Position numbers and translations under genes: made by a program. Below, piece by piece: positions 1 through 5,113 of a stretch of 6,953 nucleotides of DNA. Position 1 is the stretch's first letter. Each line of letters begins with the position of its first letter. The notes beneath the pieces were generated by a model that made no database searches, was not told the DNA's origin, and saw only the letters and a list, made by a program, of their open reading frames with translations. Source of the DNA: Kiloniellales bacterium (GTDB lineage: Bacteria > Pseudomonadota > Alphaproteobacteria > Kiloniellales > JAKSDN01); contig JAKSDN010000657.1 of NCBI GenBank assembly GCA_022360075.1, positions 1-6,953 on the forward strand. Direction: 5' to 3'.

Positions 1-371
1 CCGACCAGCCGGTAACCGTGCTCACGAGCGACCTCTTCCTGCAAGCGCTCGATCTTGTCATTGAGAAACTCGATCACCTCGCCGGTCTTCATGTCGATCA
101 GATGATCGTGATGCTCCTCGGAGGCCTCCTCGTAGCGCGAGCGGCCGTCGCCGAAGTCATGGCGGTCGAGGATATTGGCCTCCTCGAAGAGCTTCACGGT
201 CCGATAGACGGTGGCGATCGAAATTCTCGGATCGATTTTTACCGCCCGCTGGTAGAGCTGCTCGACGTCAGGGTGGTCCGTCGCTTCGGAGAGCACGCGT
301 GCGATCACGCGACGCTGCTCGGTCAGCTTGAGACCCTTGTCCAGGCACAAATTCTCTATTCGGAGAGGCAT
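1..371 (-). CDS. fur: Fur family metal-responsive transcriptional regulator (Fur/Mur type), 3' end cut by window edge
   Basis: The first 123 residues of a Fur-family repressor are visible; the rest lies beyond the left edge. The N-terminal winged helix contains the family signature LTEQRRVIARVL (residues 16-27), DHPDVEQLY (32-40) and the recognition-helix segment ISIATVYRTVKLFEEA (50-65). The regulatory metal site begins at HHDH (87-90) and continues into DMKTGEVIEF. Where E. coli Fur has a CxxC after the HDH motif, this protein has DMKTG, as is common in alphaproteobacterial Fur/Mur proteins, so the structural zinc site of E. coli Fur is not present there. The ATG at 371 is preceded by a GGTGGA purine stretch. 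Known family members bind Fe(II) or Mn(II) and repress uptake genes; which metal this one senses cannot be told from sequence. It lies 105 bases downstream of mucR with its own likely promoter. I am sure of the family, less so of Fur versus Mur function. Confidence 0.93.
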   Translation of the reverse strand, partial: MPLRIENLCLDKGLKLTEQRRVIARVLSEATDHPDVEQLYQRAVKIDPRISIATVYRTVKLFEEANILDRHDFGDGRSRYEEASEEHHDHLIDMKTGEVIEFLNDKIERLQEEVAREHGYRLV

Positions 372-412
372 TTTACGTCCACCAGACCCCGGGGCCGTCG
401 GTCATAGGCCGC

Positions 413-441
413 AGTATAGCCGAAAGGCGCCGACCGCCCAA
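413..441 (-). promoter_or_regulatory. Candidate promoter of fur
   Basis: On the minus strand TTGGGC (436-441) and TATACT (413-418) are separated by 17 bases. The -10 matches the sigma70 consensus at five of six positions and the -35 at three. Transcription would start near 406, giving a leader of about 35 bases before the fur ATG at 371. The -35 and most of the spacer lie inside the dyad at 426-455. Prediction from consensus only. Confidence 0.45.
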
Positions 442-455
442 AGTGTATCGGCGCC
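426..455 (-). repeat. Perfect 8-bp inverted repeat between mucR and fur (terminator-like hairpin or operator)
   Basis: GGCGCCGA at 426-433 and TCGGCGCC at 448-455 are exact reverse complements around a 14-base loop. The hairpin starts 21 bases after the mucR stop. In the minus-strand transcript it is followed only by TTTCGGC, so the T-tract expected of an intrinsic terminator is short. The repeat also covers the predicted fur -35 and spacer, so an operator is an equally good reading. It is too GC-rich to resemble a classical Fur box. Confidence 0.45.
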
Positions 456-476
456 GAACGTGGCAAGGCCGCCCGA

Positions 477-893
477 CTAACGCTTCTTGCGCCGCGAGCG
501 GGTTCCGAGGCCGATCTGCTTGGCCAGCTTGCTGCGCTGACGCGCGTAGTTCGGTGCCACCATCGGGTAGTTCGGCGGCAGGCTCCAACGCTCCCGATAC
601 TCCTCCGGCGTCATGTTGTAGGCTGTCTTGAGATGACGTTTCAGCATCTTCAAGGGCTTACCATCTTCCAGGCAGATGATGTGATCGGGTGTCACCGACT
701 TCTTGACCGGGACCGCCGGGGTCGGCCGCTCCGGTTCCGGCTGGTTTCCGCCGCCCACGCTCGACAAGGTGCCGTGGACGTCACGAATCAGTTGCGGCAA
801 ATCGCCCACCGCGACCGAATTGTTCGAGACGTGTGCGGCGACAATATTGGTCGTCAGTGAAAGAAGCTCGCTCGCGTCTGCTTGGTCCGACAT
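477..893 (-). CDS. mucR: MucR/Ros family zinc-finger-like transcriptional regulator
   Basis: A 138-residue protein, the usual size for MucR/Ros. MucR proteins are global alphaproteobacterial regulators (exopolysaccharide, motility, cell cycle, virulence) that bind AT-rich DNA. The N-terminal region (residues 1-45), which in relatives mediates oligomerisation, is followed by a Pro-rich linker (51-63) and the DNA-binding domain (about 70-130). That domain carries CLEDGKPLKMLKRHLKTAYN (74-93) and the hallmark YPMVAPNYARQRSKLAKQIGLG block, ending in a basic tail RSRRKKR. By alignment to Ros (C-x2-C-x9-H-x4-H/HH), the ligand positions here read C74, D77, H87 and then A91-Y92, so the last histidine is missing. 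An in-frame TAA two codons before the ATG at 893 fixes the start at or after this codon. mucR lies downstream of rimI after a 154-base regulatory gap and upstream of fur. Autoregulation is common in the family and would fit the AT-rich upstream DNA. Confidence 0.95.
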   Translation of the reverse strand: MSDQADASELLSLTTNIVAAHVSNNSVAVGDLPQLIRDVHGTLSSVGGGNQPEPERPTPAVPVKKSVTPDHIICLEDGKPLKMLKRHLKTAYNMTPEEYRERWSLPPNYPMVAPNYARQRSKLAKQIGLGTRSRRKKR

Positions 894-926
894 TGTTTAC
901 ACCACCCCGTGTTTGAACTCCTCTCT

Positions 927-955
927 CATATAATCGGTATTACTTCCCTGATCAA
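927..955 (-). promoter_or_regulatory. Candidate promoter of mucR
   Basis: Minus-strand TTGATC (950-955) and TATATG (927-932) are separated by 17 bases; each matches the sigma70 consensus at four of six positions. Start of transcription would be near 920, about 27 bases before the mucR ATG at 893. The segment is visibly richer in A and T than the coding DNA around it. Prediction from consensus only. Confidence 0.4.
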
Positions 956-980
956 GCACGCTCAAGAAAACGTCGAAGTT

Positions 981-996
981 CTCTTTGACCAAAGAG
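981..996. promoter_or_regulatory. 16-bp palindrome upstream of mucR, possible operator
   Basis: CTCTTTG (981-987) and CAAAGAG (990-996) are perfect inverted arms with a 2-base centre. The site sits about 25 bases upstream of the predicted mucR -35. A near-symmetric, short-spaced palindrome is the form expected for a homodimeric regulator. No regulator is assigned. Confidence 0.4.
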
Positions 997-1000
997 AGGC

Positions 1001-1027
1001 ATAGTTATCCACAATTTGGGTAACTAT
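1001..1027. promoter_or_regulatory. AT-rich inverted repeat between rimI and mucR
   Basis: ATAGTTATCC (1001-1010) and GGGTAACTAT (1018-1027) are inverted arms matching at nine of ten positions, with a 7-base centre (ACAATTT). The repeat begins 20 bases past the rimI stop. The stem is AT-rich and no T-run follows it on the minus strand, so a protein-binding site is more likely than a terminator. With the palindrome at 981-996 it makes two dyads within 47 bases upstream of mucR. Confidence 0.4.
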
Positions 1028-1047
1028 GACGTTTTGCAGTGTTTCCG

Positions 1048-1578
1048 TCACGCTTCGGGCCGTGAACCCGCCGGACGCCGCTGTGGGACCGAGGGTCTGG
1101 AGATCGGCCGAGCCATGATGAGGGCATCGACCGCCGGGCCCACCTCGCTCTGGTAGTAAGACTTGCGCCGACCGACTGTCTTGAAGCCAGCCGCGGCGTA
1201 GAGCATCCGGGCCGGCTCGTTGTCCGTGGCCACGTCGAGAAAGATCCTTTCCGCGCCGGCCCGGGCCGCCTGGTCGCAGACGGCGCGCAGAAGAGCGCCG
1301 CCCACGCCGCCGCGCCTCTTTTCGGCCTCGACCGCGATCGTCAGGAGCTCGCACTCTTCGACGACGCAGCGCGCCAGGGCGAAGCCGAGGGGCGTTAGCC
1401 CGGAGGAAGCCAGAAGGGCGAAGGCACCGGGCATGGCGAGCAGGCTCGCCAGATCCGATTCGCCTAGGCGCTCCGTCGCGCTCCGCGCCGCGAAGCTCTC
1501 CGCATGAAGCGCCGCCAACAGCGCGACCGCCGGCAGTCCGACGGGGCGCACCTCGAAAGACGGGTCAGAGGAGGTCAT
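1048..1578 (-). CDS. rimI: RimI-type GNAT N-acetyltransferase
   Basis: A 176-residue GNAT-fold protein. RimI acetylates the N-terminal alanine of ribosomal protein S18 from acetyl-CoA. The acetyl-CoA pyrophosphate loop is RRGGVGG (residues 88-94), preceded by the beta-4 strand LLTIAVEAE (78-86). The C-terminal half has FLDVATDNEPARMLYAAAGF (113-132), with Y127 matching E. coli Y115, the proposed general acid, and D115 at the position of E. coli E103, the proposed base. The protein runs about 15-20 residues longer than E. coli RimI, with a Pro/Arg-rich tail after residue 157. The ATG at 1578 overlaps the tsaB stop in an ATGA, so the two genes are probably translationally coupled; tsaB-rimI adjacency is widespread in bacteria and supports the name. 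Substrate is inferred from family and context; another protein N-acetyltransferase role is possible. Confidence 0.88.
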   Translation of the reverse strand: MTSSDPSFEVRPVGLPAVALLAALHAESFAARSATERLGESDLASLLAMPGAFALLASSGLTPLGFALARCVVEECELLTIAVEAEKRRGGVGGALLRAVCDQAARAGAERIFLDVATDNEPARMLYAAAGFKTVGRRKSYYQSEVGPAVDALIMARPISRPSVPQRRPAGSRPEA

Positions 1579-2309
1579 GACCCGCGCGGTCCCTTCGAGG
1601 CCACCACGCCGGGTGGATCGCGGCGGGGCAAGGTGACGTCCGGCGGGCGCAGATAGAGCGGCTGGGGCGGCGCGCTGTCCGGCCCGGGCAGGCCGCGGGC
1701 GGCGGCCAGCTCGGCGACCCGCGCCGCATCGACATGGCCCGGCGCGGAAGCAGGCCGGAGGTCATACCCGGCCGCCCGCAATGCCGGTTCCGCCTGGGCG
1801 ACGGCGTCGCCCGCCAGCAGCAGTGGGATGCGCGGCAGACGTGCCGCCAGGGCCTCCGGCTTCAGGCACAAGGCCTCGCCGACTTCACCCGCCCGCTCGA
1901 GCCTGGCGTAGACCTCGGCCCGCTTGGCGTCGAGCAGGACGAGGAGACCGCGCCCGGCGCGCTCCGCCTCCGACACGCCGGCCGCCACGGCCTCGAAGCA
2001 GTCGAGCCCGATCACCGGGCGGCCGCTGGCGAGCGCCAGGCCGCGCGCCGTGGCCAGGCCGATGCGCACGCCGGTGAAGCCGCCGGGACCGCGTGTGACC
2101 GCGATCGCGTCGAGCGCCTGGTAAGCCAGGCCGGCCTCCGCCATGACCGTCTCGACCATCGGCACGAGGCGCTCGGACTGGCCGCGCGCCATGGCCTCGA
2201 AGCAGCGGGCCACCACGGCGCCCTCGCGCCAGACCGCAGCCGAGCAGGCCGAGCCCGCCGCGTCGAGCGCCAGGATCTTCCTGGATCCCGCATCTGCCGA
2301 TGACGCCAC
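1575..2309 (-). CDS. tsaB: tRNA threonylcarbamoyladenosine biosynthesis protein TsaB
   Basis: A 244-residue ASKHA-fold protein of the TsaB (YeaZ) family. TsaB is the non-catalytic partner that forms a complex with TsaD and TsaE to put threonylcarbamoyl on A37 of ANN-reading tRNAs, in the cytoplasm. Visible signatures are the N-terminal strand KILALDAAGSACSAAVW (residues 11-27), the helix GQSERLVPMVETVM (43-56), the diagnostic GPGGFTGVRIGLATARGLAL (74-93) and the C-terminal PLYLRPPDV (217-225). The start is a GTG at 2309; no ATG or other start lies between it and the first conserved strand, and an AAGG sits only a few bases upstream, so the ribosome-binding signal is weak. It follows the RutE-like gene after a 49-base gap and overlaps rimI by four bases. 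tsaD and tsaE are not in the window. Confidence 0.95.
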   Translation of the reverse strand: MASSADAGSRKILALDAAGSACSAAVWREGAVVARCFEAMARGQSERLVPMVETVMAEAGLAYQALDAIAVTRGPGGFTGVRIGLATARGLALASGRPVIGLDCFEAVAAGVSEAERAGRGLLVLLDAKRAEVYARLERAGEVGEALCLKPEALAARLPRIPLLLAGDAVAQAEPALRAAGYDLRPASAPGHVDAARVAELAAARGLPGPDSAPPQPLYLRPPDVTLPRRDPPGVVASKGPRGS

Positions 2310-2358
2310 GCCTTGAGCGCTCCGGATTCGCCGGATTCCAAGCCGCCAGACCCGGCCG

Positions 2359-2949
2359 CTAGGCGATCCGGCAGGCCTCGTCGAACTCGAGCCGCGGCGA
2401 TCGCGGGAAAAGCCCCTCGGGATCGCCGTAGCCGAGATTGCAGAGGAAGTTGGACCTGACGTCGCCCGCCGGGAAGAACGCCTGGTCCACGAGGTCGTTG
2501 TCGAAACCGGACATCGGCCCGCAATCGAGGCCGAGGGATCGCGCCGCCAGCATGAAGTAGGCGCCCTGGAGCGAGCCGTTGCGAAAGGCCGTGGTTTCGA
2601 TCAGTTCGTCGTTGCCGGCGAACCAGGAACGCGCATCGGCGTGAGGGAAGAGGTCCGGCAGCCGCTCGTAGAAGGTCCGGTCGTAGCCGATGATCGCCGT
2701 CACCGGCGCGGCCATCGTCTTCTCGACGTTGCCGGGAATCAGGGCCGGCTCGAGCTTCGCCTTGGCCTCCGGCGAGGTCACCAAGACGAGGCGCATGGGG
2801 CTGCAGTTCGCGCTGGTCGGGCCCATCTTGGCCAAGTCGTAGACCGCGCGCAGCATCACCTCGCTGACCGGCTTGTCCTGCCAGGCGTTCTGGGTCCGCG
2901 CCTCGCGGAACAGCAGATCGAGCGCCTCGTCGTTCAGGATCTTACCCAC
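2359..2949 (-). CDS. RutE/HadB-like nitroreductase family flavin reductase (putative malonic semialdehyde reductase)
   Basis: A 196-residue FMN-dependent nitroreductase-fold protein, the same length as E. coli RutE and recognisably like it along its whole length. Conserved blocks are ARTQNAW (residues 17-23), [13 protein letters not shown] (43-55, the flavin-binding segment), [17 protein letters not shown] (94-110), [23 protein letters not shown] (120-142), GPMSGFD (144-150) and [23 protein letters not shown] (171-193). E. coli RutE reduces malonic semialdehyde to 3-hydroxypropionate in pyrimidine-ring degradation. No other rut gene is nearby, so the substrate here is uncertain and a general semialdehyde or quinone/nitro reductase role is possible; I therefore give no symbol. 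The start is a GTG at 2949, fixed by an in-frame TAA two codons upstream, with a GAGGGGG purine run about ten bases before it. It follows the Nfu gene after a terminator-like hairpin and precedes tsaB by 49 bases. Confidence 0.9.
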   Translation of the reverse strand: MGKILNDEALDLLFREARTQNAWQDKPVSEVMLRAVYDLAKMGPTSANCSPMRLVLVTSPEAKAKLEPALIPGNVEKTMAAPVTAIIGYDRTFYERLPDLFPHADARSWFAGNDELIETTAFRNGSLQGAYFMLAARSLGLDCGPMSGFDNDLVDQAFFPAGDVRSNFLCNLGYGDPEGLFPRSPRLEFDEACRIA

Positions 2950-3035
2950 AGTCGCTTACCCCCTCTTCCTTTGCGTCGGCGAAGCCGCCAGCTCGCCCCG
3001 GGCGACGGCGCGCCGCAGCCGATCCTCGGCCGCTC

Positions 3036-3071
3036 CTAAAGCGAAGGCGGGCCAGGAGATCCCGGCCCGCC
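3036..3071 (-). terminator. GC-rich hairpin after the nfu gene, candidate intrinsic terminator
   Basis: GGCGGGCC (3046-3053) and GGCCCGCC (3064-3071) form a perfect 8-bp GC stem with a 10-base loop, starting about 29 bases past the nfu stop on the minus strand. The stem is followed by TTCGCTTTAG, a short, interrupted T-rich tail. A strong stem with a weak U-tract fits a partial or GC-genome-type terminator separating nfu from the RutE-like gene. Confidence 0.55.
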
Positions 3072-3100
3072 CGCTGAACGCTTCGCGGTCGACGCGGCGG

Positions 3101-3655
3101 TCAGAGCACCGGGCGCACCTCGACGACCTCCGGGATGTAGTGCCGGAGCATGTTCTCGATGCCCATCTTCAGCGTCGCGGTCGAGCTCGGGCAGCCGGAA
3201 CAGGCGCCCTGCATGACCAGGTAGACGATGCCGTCCTCGTAGCTGCGGAAGATGATGTCGCCACCGTCCTGCGCCACCGCCGGGCGGACCCGGGTGTCGA
3301 GCAACTCCTTGATCTGGAGGACCACCTCGCTGTCCTCGCCGGCCTCGTCCTCGCCTTCGGCCTCGGCGCCTTCGAGCAGGACCGGGCGGCCGGAGGTGTA
3401 GTGCTCCATGATCACGCCGAGGATCGCGGGCTTGATCAGGTACCAGTCCTTGTCGTCGGCCTTGGCCACCGTGATGAAGTCCGAACCGAGGAAGACGCCT
3501 TCCACGCCCTCGATCTGGAACAGGCGCTCGGCCAGCGGCGAGCGCGAGGCCGTCTCTGCGCTCGGGAAATCCGCGGTGCCCGCGCCCATCACGTCGCGGC
3601 CAGGCAGGAACTTCAGCGTCGCCGGATTCGGCGTCTGCTCGGTCTGAATAAACAT
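3101..3655 (-). CDS. NifU-like Fe-S cluster carrier protein (Nfu/NfuA type)
   Basis: A 184-residue two-domain Nfu protein. The N-terminal Nfu_N domain opens with MFIQTEQTPNPATLKFLPG (residues 1-19) and runs to about 95; an acidic linker (95-110) leads to the C-terminal NifU domain (about 112-184). The cluster ligands are C152 and C155 in GACSGCPSSTATLK; a [4Fe-4S] cluster would be held at the interface of two monomers. Preceding it is the conserved AQDGGDIIFRSYEDGIVYL. This is the mitochondrial-NFU1-like architecture typical of alphaproteobacteria, unlike E. coli NfuA, whose N-terminal domain is a degenerate A-type fold. The role is delivery of Fe-S clusters to client enzymes in the cytoplasm. 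The ATG at 3655 has AAAGGG at good spacing. It is flanked by gaps of 151 and 164 bases and looks monocistronic, ending at the hairpin at 3046-3071. Confidence 0.95.
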   Translation of the reverse strand: MFIQTEQTPNPATLKFLPGRDVMGAGTADFPSAETASRSPLAERLFQIEGVEGVFLGSDFITVAKADDKDWYLIKPAILGVIMEHYTSGRPVLLEGAEAEGEDEAGEDSEVVLQIKELLDTRVRPAVAQDGGDIIFRSYEDGIVYLVMQGACSGCPSSTATLKMGIENMLRHYIPEVVEVRPVL

Positions 3656-3819
3656 GGCTAACCCTTTCGACCAGGCGCATAGGCGCTCTTATGCCCGAAT
3701 CTGGGCCAAGTCCGCGGCGACTTCAACCCGAGGCGTGGCAGGGCTATTCCCGCCCGCTGCGCGCGCTTTGCGTCCGCATTAGATCGGCGCGGACCGGCGC
3801 CGTAGAAATACAGTCGGCC
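3656..3819. other. Intergenic gap between the universal stress gene and nfu
   Basis: This 164-base gap must hold the nfu control region and the end of the upstream operon. I see the nfu ribosome-binding site (AAAGGG) but no convincing -35/-10 pair. The best hairpin after the upstream stop is a 5-bp stem, GGCGC (3786-3790) with GCGCC (3797-3801), without a T-run. No small gene is supported. Confidence 0.4.
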
Positions 3820-4335
3820 CTAAGCGATCGAGTCGATGTAGTCGTCGTCCAGGTTGCCGGGCACGATCGTGATCGGAATGCGCAGCTTGCCGAGCATTTT
3901 GGTGGTGAGGGCCTGGATGAGCGGCCCCGGCCCCCTCTGGCCCGGGTTCGCACCGAGCACCAGGATCGAGATGCTCGGCTCCTCTTCGATCAGCTTCAGC
4001 AGCTCGTCGCGCCGGCCCCCTTCGCGCACATAGAGCGCCGGCAGGGAGCCGGTGATCTCGTTGACCTGGGCGGCCAGCTTCTGCAGGAGCTGCTCGCCCT
4101 CGCTGCGCGCCTCCTCGCGCATGAGGTCGCCGACCGCCATCCAGTGCTGGAAGTCGGCCGGCTCGACGACGTAGAGCAGCGCGACGCGGCCGCCCGTGTG
4201 CTGGGCCCGGCGGCAGGCGAAGCGCAACGCGACCTTCATCTCCTCGCTGTCGTCCACGACCACGAGGAAGACCCGATCATCGGCGCTGCTGGCCCCGGGG
4301 CGCTCGGCCCCGGCCTCGGAAGACGTCTCTGGCAT
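3820..4335 (-). CDS. Universal stress protein (UspA family)
   Basis: A 171-residue single-domain Usp protein. Residues 1-20 form a polar extension; the Rossmann-like core begins at RVFLVVVDDSEEMKVALRFACRRA (21-44) and continues with VALLYVVEP (51-59) and LYVREGGRRDELLKLI (101-116). The nucleotide-loop region is SILVLGANPGQRGPGPLIQALT (123-144), which departs from the canonical G-x2-G-x9-G-S/T of ATP-binding Usp proteins; the GPGPL form is one I associate with alphaproteobacterial members. The tail ITIVPGNLDDDYIDSIA is the usual last strand plus an acidic extension. A longer frame opens at 4404, but the ATG at 4335 clears the preceding stop and has AGGG six bases upstream, so I chose it. It follows the TIGR02186 gene by 7 bases and is last in that three-gene unit. 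Family certain; physiological role unknown. Confidence 0.88.
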   Translation of the reverse strand: MPETSSEAGAERPGASSADDRVFLVVVDDSEEMKVALRFACRRAQHTGGRVALLYVVEPADFQHWMAVGDLMREEARSEGEQLLQKLAAQVNEITGSLPALYVREGGRRDELLKLIEEEPSISILVLGANPGQRGPGPLIQALTTKMLGKLRIPITIVPGNLDDDYIDSIA

Positions 4336-4342
4336 AGCGGCC

Positions 4343-5113
4343 CTAGGATTTGCGGAAGGCGATATGCGCCAACCATCCTGCCACCAGAGCGACAAGGATC
4401 GCAATGAGGCCGTAGAGCGCGCTCTGCTGGTGGGCGAAGTCGAAGATCTCCGCCTCGACGCCGATCTTGCTGACGATCAGGGGCGTGGTCTGGGCCGAGA
4501 CGACCGCGCCGTCGCGCAGCAGGAAGACCTGGACCTGATAGGTGCCGGTCGGGACATTGGCCGGAAAGAAGACGTCGGTGCGGAAAAGCTGGGCACCGAG
4601 GAAGTCGACCCTGCCCGCCTCGAGCGGATAGAGGTTCGAACGCTGCTTGTTGCGGATCAGCGCCTGGCGCCAGTCGTTGGCGATGTTGGCCGAGGCCTTG
4701 GCCGGCGCGAGCCGGATCACGTCGGAATCATCGATCAGAATGTCGTTGCGCTTGAGCACGACCTCGCTTGCGATCGCTTCCAGCGGGCGCGAAGCAGCGA
4801 CGGCGAAGAAGGCGGGCGCCTCGTCGAAGGTCATGCTGGCGGTGTTGATCCAGATCCCGGCGATGCGGGACTTGCGGTGCATGGTGACCGGCCCGCTCGG
4901 CCCGCGCACCAGGACGATCACGTCGCCCGGCTCGTCGATCGCCCCGAACAACAGAACGTCGGTGCCGGCGAAGCCGGTGGTGATGGCGACCAGGTGCTTC
5001 GAGAGATCGGCCACCAGCGGGCTCTGCGCCCGCCCGGTCGCAAGCCAAGCCGCCGCCAGAAGCGCAGCGAGCGTAAGCGCGGCGACCAGGCCGCTCTTTG
5101 CCGCCCGGCTCAA
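4343..5113 (-). CDS. TIGR02186 family membrane-anchored protein (Alph_Pro_TM)
   Basis: A 256-residue protein matching the alphaproteobacterial TIGR02186 family, whose function is not established. Residues 8-29 form a hydrophobic signal sequence (LVAALTLAALLAAAWLA), probably cleaved near RAQS (28-31). The body, from LVADLSKHLVAITTGFAGTDVLLFGA (33-58) to about 225, looks like a periplasmic beta-rich domain, with FFPANVPTGTYQVQVFLLRDG (182-202) resembling an Ig-like strand pair. A single C-terminal helix (232-252) ends in a short basic tail FRKS, giving a periplasmic domain anchored from its C-terminus. The start is a TTG at 5113 that overlaps the permease stop as TTGA; no ATG or GTG precedes it in frame close by, and the next Met is residue 78, inside the conserved domain. 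Neighbouring a TSUP permease is the usual setting for the family, which suggests an accessory role in that transport. Confidence 0.87.
   Translation of the reverse strand: MSRAAKSGLVAALTLAALLAAAWLATGRAQSPLVADLSKHLVAITTGFAGTDVLLFGAIDEPGDVIVLVRGPSGPVTMHRKSRIAGIWINTASMTFDEAPAFFAVAASRPLEAIASEVVLKRNDILIDDSDVIRLAPAKASANIANDWRQALIRNKQRSNLYPLEAGRVDFLGAQLFRTDVFFPANVPTGTYQVQVFLLRDGAVVSAQTTPLIVSKIGVEAEIFDFAHQQSALYGLIAILVALVAGWLAHIAFRKS

Noticed and set aside
1734..2303. Plus-strand open frame of 189 codons opposite tsaB
   Set aside because: Low-complexity antisense shadow of a well supported gene.
2322..2338. Two tandem copies of CCGGATTC (period 9) between the RutE-like gene and tsaB
   Set aside because: Only two copies of eight bases in a short gap; no link to a known element.
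2993..3005. 13-bp GC-only palindrome (TCGCCC, one base, GGGCGA) upstream of the RutE-like gene
   Set aside because: Short, very GC-rich and not tied to any promoter I can see; likely chance in this base composition.
3786..3801. 5-bp GC hairpin after the universal stress gene as a terminator
   Set aside because: Stem is short and no T-run follows on the minus strand.
4336..4404. Extended N-terminus for the universal stress protein from 4404
   Set aside because: It would overlap the end of the TIGR02186 gene by about 60 bases, and the added residues do not resemble the family; the ATG at 4335 has a ribosome-binding site and clears the stop.
3691..4407. Long plus-strand open frame (238 codons) opposite the universal stress gene
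   Set aside because: It is antisense to a clear family member, its protein is Arg/Asp/Leu/Gly-rich with no recognisable domain, and such frames are expected opposite GC-rich coding DNA.
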